A stretch of DNA of 12,467 nucleotides from Candidatus Poseidoniaceae archaeon (GTDB lineage: Archaea > Thermoplasmatota > Poseidoniia > Poseidoniales > Poseidoniaceae). The notes under the pieces are model-generated. The model saw only the letters and a list, made by a program, of their open reading frames with translations, had not been told where the DNA came from and made no database searches. The stretch spans positions 1-12,467 of the forward strand of contig JAKURJ010000040.1 in NCBI GenBank assembly GCA_022452125.1. The letters are read 5' to 3'. A program made the translations under genes and the position numbers. Positions 1 to 5,405 of the stretch are shown here, piece after piece. Positions within the stretch are counted from its first letter, which is position 1. The number at the start of each line of letters is the position of its first letter.

Positions 1-561
1 GGGCCTCTGGAGGTCGATCCTTACAGCAGCGAGGTCGGGGTAGGTGCGCACGGCGGCGGACCATCCAACGCTCTTTGTGACCACATGCAACAACAGGGTT
101 TGCGAACAAGACCTGAAAATTACGGACTTATCTGTCACAAACAACATCCTGGAGTCAGCATTGGAAAACCAATTTTGGTAATTCATGGAGACTATCTTGA
201 TGCTATTCGCTCGATGGACAGGAGAAAATTCCTAACGGCAAATGCTGCAAAGATGTGCCTTGGAATCAATGCGCCAGAGATTCCTCTCTCAAGATTCATA
301 CAATCTTTCCCGCAAGACCCTGTTGGCTTCTCGATGTTCCTCGAAAGCTTCAGACAAGCCAAGCAAGAAGGTATAGACCAAATCGCATTCTTGCGCTATC
401 CCTATTCAAATGAAGAGGCAATCAAAGCATTCCAGTCGATTGGAGTGGATGTAGACATGACTGGTTTCGCTTTGCGTGAAAGGAAAAAGAAGTACTCTCC
501 CCGTTCTAAAGATGTCAAATCAATTCTTGAGACATACCAGAGCTTTGACTTCGAGGAGTGA
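1..561 (+). CDS. Sulfotransferase-like protein, 5'-truncated at the window edge
   Basis: The reading frame is open from base 1, giving 186 codons before TGA at 559-561. The first ATG is at 85, but coding-like sequence precedes it, so the gene probably starts at or before the window edge. Counting from base 1, residues 12-34 read like strand, loop and helix at the N-terminus of a P-loop sulfotransferase (VGVGAHGGGPSNALCDHM, then a QGL turn). Residues 48-70 (HKQHP, then KPILVIHGDYLDAIRSMDRR) resemble the family's second PAPS-contact region, where a strand is followed by D-x-x-x-S. Residues 131-140 (FLRYPYSNEE) resemble the 'RYEDL' segment. The normal basic P-loop signature (R/K-S-G-T) is degenerate here, GGGPSN. 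The fold assignment is therefore tentative, and the protein may be a diverged or inactive member. It is coupled to a glycosyltransferase and lies near PAPS-synthesis genes, which suits sulfation of a glycan. The first 60 bases are about 70% GC, unlike the rest of the gene. Confidence 0.5.
   Translation, partial: GPLEVDPYSSEVGVGAHGGGPSNALCDHMQQQGLRTRPENYGLICHKQHPGVSIGKPILVIHGDYLDAIRSMDRRKFLTANAAKMCLGINAPEIPLSRFIQSFPQDPVGFSMFLESFRQAKQEGIDQIAFLRYPYSNEEAIKAFQSIGVDVDMTGFALRERKKKYSPRSKDVKSILETYQSFDFEE
553..558 (+). promoter_or_regulatory. Ribosome binding site (GAGGAG) for the glycosyltransferase
   Basis: GAGGAG lies inside the last codons of the upstream gene. It is 2 bases before the ATG at 561 and 8 bases before the ATG at 567. 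The spacing favours 567 as the true start, while the TGATG stop/start overlap favours 561. The two starts differ by two residues. Confidence 0.45.
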
Positions 562-1598
562 TGAACATGATAGGTTGGATAAGCACCTGGGGAATCAGGT
601 GTGGTATTGCAACTTACTCTCGCTTCTTAGTCGAACAGATGGATGATGTCGTCGTCATGTGCCAATCAGGTGAAGGCGATGTTGAAGGCGCAATTCCTTG
701 CTGGAAGAGAGATTCGAATTTCTTTGGAGGCATTATCGCTCAGATTGCTGCTAAAGGAATAGATACCGTTGTTATTCAACACCAACCGGGTTTGCTTCGC
801 TTCTCATACCTCAATGAGTTATTGTTGAAGCTGGCTGAAATGGATGTCAAGGTCCTAATCACGATGCACAATACACGCGACCGCTCAATGATCTTCCCAA
901 GCAAAAGAATTGAGAAAGCGGTTGAGGGACTCAAGACCTGTTCGACGGTGATGGTTCACACAAATGCCGATGTTGAAAATCTAAGAAAACTAGGACTCAC
1001 GGATAATGTAGTCATGATTCCTCATGGAATATACCCCCCTCCTTCAGATTCAGCAGAAACTCTACCAATTGAAGGTAGAGTGATGGGGACCTTTGGATTC
1101 TTACTACCTCACAAAGGCCAATTGCAACTCGTTGAAGCCTTTGAGAGATTACCAGGGTGGGACCAACTTCTGTTGCTTTGCGCCACCAGAGATGGTACAG
1201 GAAATACCGAGAAGAAAATCAATTCCATCATTGAAAGCAAGGGCCTGAAAGACCGTGTTAAACTGGTGACTGATTTCTTGGACGATGATATTGCAATCGC
1301 TACTCTGGCAAAGTGTGAACTGTTGGTTTTCCCATATCAGAACACCAAAGAATCCGCATCTGGAGCGGTAAGAATGGGTGTCGCATCGGGTGTGCCAATC
1401 GCAGTTTCACCGATTCCAATCTTCGATGATGTCAACGGTGCTATCAGAATGCGAGGTGGAACTGTTGACGATATTGTTGCAAGCATCTCTATGCTTTCAC
1501 AAGAGGAACTAGACAATTCGAAGCAAGCGATTGTCGAATTGAGAGATTCCCTTCAGTGGGACGAAGTCGCCAAGAGGATTCAAGAGCGGCTCAAGTGA
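561..1598 (+). CDS. Glycosyltransferase family 4 (GT-B fold)
   Basis: This 345-residue protein probably transfers a sugar from a nucleotide-sugar donor to a growing glycan on the cytoplasmic side of the membrane. Near the N-terminus STWGIRCGIATYSRFL (residues 8-23) is the Gly-rich acceptor-side loop typical of GT4 enzymes (W-x-x-x-C-G-I-A). HNT (103-105) and VHTNAD (132-137) follow, then IPHG (153-156) at the hinge. The C-terminal donor domain opens with TFGFLLPHKG (177-186). It carries FPYQNTKESASGAVRMGVASG (257-277), the acidic motif that binds the donor nucleotide-sugar, although only one of the two usual glutamates is clear. I chose ATG 561 because it overlaps the preceding stop as TGATG. 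GTG 558 and ATG 567 are alternatives, and 567 has the best spacing from GAGGAG. The last 19 bases overlap the end of the opposite-strand cysNC gene. Donor and acceptor cannot be read from sequence. Confidence 0.85.
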   Translation: MNMIGWISTWGIRCGIATYSRFLVEQMDDVVVMCQSGEGDVEGAIPCWKRDSNFFGGIIAQIAAKGIDTVVIQHQPGLLRFSYLNELLLKLAEMDVKVLITMHNTRDRSMIFPSKRIEKAVEGLKTCSTVMVHTNADVENLRKLGLTDNVVMIPHGIYPPPSDSAETLPIEGRVMGTFGFLLPHKGQLQLVEAFERLPGWDQLLLLCATRDGTGNTEKKINSIIESKGLKDRVKLVTDFLDDDIAIATLAKCELLVFPYQNTKESASGAVRMGVASGVPIAVSPIPIFDDVNGAIRMRGGTVDDIVASISMLSQEELDNSKQAIVELRDSLQWDEVAKRIQERLK

Positions 1599-3472
1599 TC
1601 AATAATCTGCTCAGCAGCTTCTTCTGCACTTAGTTGAGTTGTATCAATTCTGATTTCTGGATTCTTTGGAGCCTCATACGGACTAGAGATTCCTGTGAAA
1701 TTTGGCAACTCTCCCGCCCTAGCCTTAGCATACAGGCCTTTGACATCTCTTTGCTCACAGACTTCGATTGGAGTATCGACAAAGATTTCGACAAACTCTC
1801 CTTCATCCATCATACCTCGAACCATATCTCTCTCTGAGGCGAAAGGAGAGATGAATGAACTAATGCAAATCAATCCTGCTTCGACCATCAGTTTAGATGT
1901 CTCGCCAACCCTGCGAATATTCTCAACACGGTCTGCTTTAGTGAATCCTAAATCTCGGTTTAATCCGTGTCTAATGTTATCACCATCAAGAGTAATCGTA
2001 TGGCGGCCCATCGCTTGCAGCTTCTTTTCTAGAATATTTGCAATAGACGATTTTCCAGAGCCTGATAGACCAGTGAACCAAATCAAGCGAGGGCGCTGGC
2101 TCTTCTGTTCTGCTCTGCTTTGCTTTGTCACATCCATCGATTGCCAATGGATATTGTCAGCACGACGCAAAGCGAAGTCAATCAATCCCATTCCAACAGT
2201 ATTGTTTGTCATACGGTCAACAATAACGAATCCACCCATTACCGGGTCGTCATCGTAAGCATCGAAGGCAATGCGAGATGAAAGAGAGATATTGCAAACT
2301 CCAATTTCATTCATGTCCAATACCTTGGCAGGAAGTTCTTCCAGAGTATTGACATCAATTCGGTGCTTTAGACGACCGAGGGTCATTGGCGAAGTCTGTG
2401 AATTAGACTTGAAGAGGTACTGACGACCTGGCATCATTGCAGAATCATTCATCCATAGAATTCTCGCTTGGAATTGGTCGGCACTACTGCAAGGAGAATC
2501 CGCAGAAGTGATGATGTCTCCACGTGATATGTCGATCTCATCCGTAAGAGTAAGGGTTACTGAGCGGCCGGCGCCTGCTAATTCCAAATCGCCATCATAG
2601 GTCACAATCCTCGCAACAGTTGATTCTGTACCGCTTGGTAGAACTCTGATTTTATCTCCGGCAGAAATACATCCACTTCCGATCAAACCAGCAAACCCTC
2701 TGAACTCACGGTTAGGGCGATTCACCCATTGAACTGGCATTCTGAATGGGCGTGATTGTGAACTTGCTGCAACCTCGACCGTCTCCAAGTATTCCATTAC
2801 GGATTGGCCATCGTACCAAGGGGTGTTCTCGCTCGACTCGACGATGTTATCTCCTTTCAAAGCAGAAATAGGGATTGCAGTAATCTCTTCAAGGGTCAAA
2901 GCTTCATTTGCAAATTTTGTGTAATCAGACTTAATTTGATTGAATACTTCCTCAGAATAATCGACTAAATCTAACTTGTTAACTGCAAGAATAATTCTCT
3001 TCACGCCAACCATAGATACGATGAATGAATGTCTACGAGTTTGCGTCAAAACTCCTTGACTTGCATCGACTAGGATGATTGCAACATCAGCGGTCGATGC
3101 TCCAGTTGCCATGTTTCGAGTATATTCTTCGTGTCCAGGAGTATCGGCAACGATGTACTTTCTCTTGTCGGTAGAGAAGAATCTGTAAGCGACATCTATT
3201 GTAATGCCCTGCTCTCTTTCAGCAGCTAGTCCATCGACGAGTAATGCAAAATCGATTTCTCCTTCTTGAGTTCCAACCTTCTTTGAATCCGCTTCTAATG
3301 CGGCTAGATGGTCATCGAACAACATATGAGATTCGTAGAGCATTCTACCAATCAGCGTGGATTTCCCATCGTCAACTGAACCACAGGTGATGAATCTAAG
3401 CAATTCCTTTTGCTCATGTGCAGCAAGATAGGACTCTATGTCCTCTGAGATTAGGTCACTTACGTGCACCAT
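1580..3472 (-). CDS. cysNC: Bifunctional sulfate adenylyltransferase subunit 1 / adenylylsulfate kinase (CysN-CysC fusion)
   Basis: The CysN half is the GTPase subunit that drives APS formation from sulfate and ATP together with CysD. The CysC half phosphorylates APS to PAPS. Of 630 residues, about 1-435 are EF-Tu-like: P-loop GSVDDGKST (31-39), switch region GITIDVAYR (89-97), DTPGHEEY (110-117), NKLD (165-168) and SALKG (203-207), followed by beta-barrel domains. From about 460 comes APS kinase: P-loop GLSGSGKSS (468-476), DGDNIRHGL (496-504), the ENIRR stretch (517-521) and FISPF (540-544). All key motifs look intact, and the length matches known NodQ-type CysNC fusions (about 620-650 aa). 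The ATG at 3472-3470 shares its A with the cysD stop (TGATG), so translation is probably coupled. It is the last gene of the DHH-cysD-cysNC operon. CysDN enzymes are mostly bacterial, so an ancient transfer into this archaeal lineage is plausible. Confidence 0.97.
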   Translation of the reverse strand: MVHVSDLISEDIESYLAAHEQKELLRFITCGSVDDGKSTLIGRMLYESHMLFDDHLAALEADSKKVGTQEGEIDFALLVDGLAAEREQGITIDVAYRFFSTDKRKYIVADTPGHEEYTRNMATGASTADVAIILVDASQGVLTQTRRHSFIVSMVGVKRIILAVNKLDLVDYSEEVFNQIKSDYTKFANEALTLEEITAIPISALKGDNIVESSENTPWYDGQSVMEYLETVEVAASSQSRPFRMPVQWVNRPNREFRGFAGLIGSGCISAGDKIRVLPSGTESTVARIVTYDGDLELAGAGRSVTLTLTDEIDISRGDIITSADSPCSSADQFQARILWMNDSAMMPGRQYLFKSNSQTSPMTLGRLKHRIDVNTLEELPAKVLDMNEIGVCNISLSSRIAFDAYDDDPVMGGFVIVDRMTNNTVGMGLIDFALRRADNIHWQSMDVTKQSRAEQKSQRPRLIWFTGLSGSGKSSIANILEKKLQAMGRHTITLDGDNIRHGLNRDLGFTKADRVENIRRVGETSKLMVEAGLICISSFISPFASERDMVRGMMDEGEFVEIFVDTPIEVCEQRDVKGLYAKARAGELPNFTGISSPYEAPKNPEIRIDTTQLSAEEAAEQIIDHLSRS

Positions 3473-4377
3473 CAGAAATACCCCTCTTGCTTTTTCTTCT
3501 CCATAGAGGCGGTGCTATCGAAATCGATTACTCTACCCTCTCTCTCAGAAGTAGTTGTCAACAACATCTCTTGAATTACATCTGGTAATGTATCTGCTTC
3601 AGACTCAACTGCACCGGTTAGTGGATAGCAGCCAAGCGTGCGGAACCTGACGGTTTTCATCATCGGCTCTTCGCCGTCCTCCATTGGCAGACGGTCATCA
3701 TCTCCCAGAATCAGAACTCCATCTCTTTCGACTACAGGTCTGGGCTTAGCCAAGTACAATGGCACGATTGGGATTTTTTCTAGATGGATGTACTGCCAAA
3801 TATCCAGTTCTGTCCAGTTTGAAAGTGGAAACACTCTGATGGTTTCCCCTGGATTCTTGCGAGCATTGTAGACATTCCAAAGTTCTGGCCTCTGCCTTTT
3901 TGGGTCCCAATGGTGGTTCTCGTTTCTGAATGAAAATATCCTTTCTTTGGCTCGAGATTTTTCTTCATCCCGACGCGCTCCACCGAATGCAACATCGAAG
4001 CCATGCTTGTCTAAAGCTTGCTTCAATCCCTGGGTTTTCATGACATCGGTGTGCTTTGCTGAACCGTGAACAAATGGATTCATCTTCATCTGTTCACCTT
4101 CAGGATTGATGTGGACAATCAATTCCAAACCGAGGTCCTCAGCCATCTTGTTACGGAAACCTATCATCTCAGAAAACTTCCACATCGTGTCGATATGCAT
4201 TATCGGGAATGGTGGTTTTGCTGGGTAAAATGCCTTCATTGCGATATGTAGCATCACTGAAGAATCCTTTCCAATCGAATACAGCATGACTGGGTTTTCT
4301 GCTTCAGCGACAACCTCTCTCATGATATGAATAGCCTCGGCTTCCAATCTCTGGAGATGTGTCATTCTGTCTTGCAT
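3472..4377 (-). CDS. cysD: Sulfate adenylyltransferase subunit 2 (CysD)
   Basis: This is the catalytic ATP-pyrophosphatase subunit of ATP sulfurylase. It forms APS from sulfate and ATP in complex with the CysN GTPase. The 301-residue length is standard for CysD. Visible motifs are the PP-loop SIGKDSS (34-40), HIDTMWKF (61-68), the Arg-rich active-site segment FGGARRDEEKSRAKER (131-146), FPLSNWTELDIWQYI (183-197), GCYPLTGA (249-256) and the C-terminal segment REGRVIDFD followed by KKKQEGYF. These distinguish it from CysH-type PAPS reductases. A strong ribosome binding site (GAGGTG) sits 5 bases upstream of the ATG at 4377. The stop shares a base with the cysNC start, and 9 bases separate this gene from the upstream DHH gene, so the three form one operon. 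Nothing appears truncated. Confidence 0.97.
   Translation of the reverse strand: MQDRMTHLQRLEAEAIHIMREVVAEAENPVMLYSIGKDSSVMLHIAMKAFYPAKPPFPIMHIDTMWKFSEMIGFRNKMAEDLGLELIVHINPEGEQMKMNPFVHGSAKHTDVMKTQGLKQALDKHGFDVAFGGARRDEEKSRAKERIFSFRNENHHWDPKRQRPELWNVYNARKNPGETIRVFPLSNWTELDIWQYIHLEKIPIVPLYLAKPRPVVERDGVLILGDDDRLPMEDGEEPMMKTVRFRTLGCYPLTGAVESEADTLPDVIQEMLLTTTSEREGRVIDFDSTASMEKKKQEGYF
3481..3486 (-). promoter_or_regulatory. Ribosome binding site (GAGGGG) for cysNC
   Basis: Read on the minus strand, GAGGGG stands 8 bases before the ATG at 3472. It lies inside the 3' end of cysD, which supports this start and coupled translation. Confidence 0.45.
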
Positions 4378-4382
4378 ACAAG

Positions 4383-4388
4383 CACCTC
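4383..4388 (-). promoter_or_regulatory. Ribosome binding site (GAGGTG) for cysD
   Basis: On the minus strand GAGGTG precedes the cysD ATG by 5 bases and overlaps the TGA stop of the DHH gene. This fixes the cysD start and suggests reinitiation after the DHH gene is translated. Confidence 0.65.
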
Positions 4389-5259
4389 AAGCAGACCTGC
4401 GGGAGTTGACTTCATTCATCAAGGCTGTTATTTCCTCTTTGGGCAGATTATCGATGCCGCCAGCCGTTGCTCGACCTCCTCCACCAAACATTGCACACAA
4501 CTCACCAATGCCGGTTTGACCTCGCATCGAGATTTGGAATGTGGTTACTTTGTCGATTGCAATAACGTGGGGACCTGCAGTTTTCTCATTGATTCTGTGA
4601 GCCATTACTCCGACTACTCTACGTGCCCAGGCTTCATTTGGTAGCAGGAAAAATCCGTCTTGTTCTATGATTGAATCAGCATTAGAAATGTCGGAATCAA
4701 AGCCTTGCTTGAGCTTTGCAAAAGCGGGTGATTGCATGAATTGTTCTGGGGTTTTAGATTCAAGGCATAGCATCATCAAATCGTCAGGATGGAAATGTAG
4801 GTCCGTCAAATCCGCACCATATCCATTGTAATTCAGCAATTCACCTAATTCCTTGTATTCAGGGTTGGAGGAATGTTTAGACAAGCCATCACCATGCAAT
4901 GCGACTTGTGCCCAACTGGATTCAACGCCTAGATATTGTTCTACAATTCTAGCGGTACAAACATTGTCAGCAGTGTCAATGTATGCGTTGATTAATTCTA
5001 TCTTGTCACCTGCAAGGTGGTGGTCAAACCAAGTGATGTCGGCTCCATCTTGCGCTAATTTTTGCGCCATTGAATGATTACGGGCCAATGAAATATCCAT
5101 TACGATAACTTCGTCGTCATCACTTGGATGGATTCGGTCCAAGAGTACGATGTCTCGCTTCACACCAGTGATGCGTTTTCCTTCAACACCATGCACTAAT
5201 CCCCATTGCACCATTGAGCAAATGCCATCGGCATCGCCATTGTATGCAAACCAGCGCAT
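4387..5259 (-). CDS. DHH-family phosphoesterase (possible PAP phosphatase)
   Basis: This 290-residue protein is a metal-dependent phosphoesterase of the DHH/DHHA1 type. Metal-ligand motifs are in order: NGDADG (7-12, motif I), MDIS with D55 (motif II), FDHH (78-81, the DHH signature, motif III) and HGDG with D124 (motif IV). The C-terminal DHHA1 substrate-binding domain ends in FGGGGRATAGG (258-268). The usual GGGGH is GGGGR here, so one substrate-contact residue is altered. Family members include NrnA (nanoRNase and PAP phosphatase), GdpP, RecJ and polyphosphatases. No RecJ-type OB domain, PAS domain or membrane segment is visible. It is the first gene of the operon with cysD and cysNC, whose product PAPS yields PAP after sulfate transfer. 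I infer PAP hydrolysis, with cleavage of short oligonucleotides or cyclic dinucleotides as alternatives. No ribosome binding site precedes the ATG, so the transcript may be leaderless or nearly so. Family assignment is sure; substrate is not. Confidence 0.87.
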   Translation of the reverse strand: MRWFAYNGDADGICSMVQWGLVHGVEGKRITGVKRDIVLLDRIHPSDDDEVIVMDISLARNHSMAQKLAQDGADITWFDHHLAGDKIELINAYIDTADNVCTARIVEQYLGVESSWAQVALHGDGLSKHSSNPEYKELGELLNYNGYGADLTDLHFHPDDLMMLCLESKTPEQFMQSPAFAKLKQGFDSDISNADSIIEQDGFFLLPNEAWARRVVGVMAHRINEKTAGPHVIAIDKVTTFQISMRGQTGIGELCAMFGGGGRATAGGIDNLPKEEITALMNEVNSRRSA

Positions 5260-5270
5260 GCTGTGGCGAC

Positions 5271-5300
5271 TTAGGCATCAGACATGAGTCTATGCCTCAA
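5271..5300. promoter_or_regulatory. Imperfect inverted repeat upstream of the DHH-cysD-cysNC operon (candidate operator or leader hairpin)
   Basis: The left arm AGGCAT-c-AGAC (5273-5283) pairs with the right arm GTCT-ATGCCT (5288-5297). This gives 10 pairs around one bulged C, with an ATGA loop, and flanking TT/AA extends it past a mismatch. It begins 12 bases upstream of the DHH start codon, in the divergent intergenic region. It could be a dimeric-repressor operator near the leftward start of transcription, or a hairpin in the leader RNA. No regulator is encoded in the window. Confidence 0.4.
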
Positions 5301-5310
5301 ATAATCAAAA
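5300..5310 (-). promoter_or_regulatory. Possible TATA box of the leftward operon
   Basis: On the minus strand this reads TTTGATTATTT, an AT-rich element. It would place transcription initiation about 25 bases downstream, inside the inverted repeat and about 20 bases before the DHH ATG. This is a weak match, judged by position and composition only. Confidence 0.2.
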
Positions 5311-5352
5311 TGCGTTGATGTGGTACATTTTTCATGGTTTAATCAATAATCC

Positions 5353-5360
5353 AAAATTTA
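5353..5360 (+). promoter_or_regulatory. Possible TATA box (AAAATTTA) of the surface-protein pair
   Basis: AAAATTTA lies about 46 bases before the ATG at 5406. Archaeal initiation about 25 bases downstream would leave a leader of roughly 20-25 bases with no evident ribosome binding site. CTATATCT at 5374-5381 is a second candidate. No experimental or statistical support. Confidence 0.25.
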
Positions 5361-5405
5361 CTTGTCGCCCGCATCTATATCTATTCCCCGTTTCCATAAG
5401 CATTC

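Noticed and set aside
1695..2258. A 187-codon plus-strand open frame opposite the cysNC gene
   Set aside because: The opposite strand encodes intact APS-kinase and CysN motifs there, and the plus-strand product shows no recognisable domain.
3472..4377. PAPS reductase (CysH) reading of the PP-loop protein
   Set aside because: The GARRDEEKSRAKER segment, the CysD-type C-terminus and coupling to CysN identify ATP sulfurylase. The CysH C-terminal ECGLH motif is absent.
4387..5259. RecJ or archaeal replication-associated GAN nuclease
   Set aside because: At 290 residues it lacks the OB domain of RecJ, and its operon context is sulfate activation rather than replication or repair.
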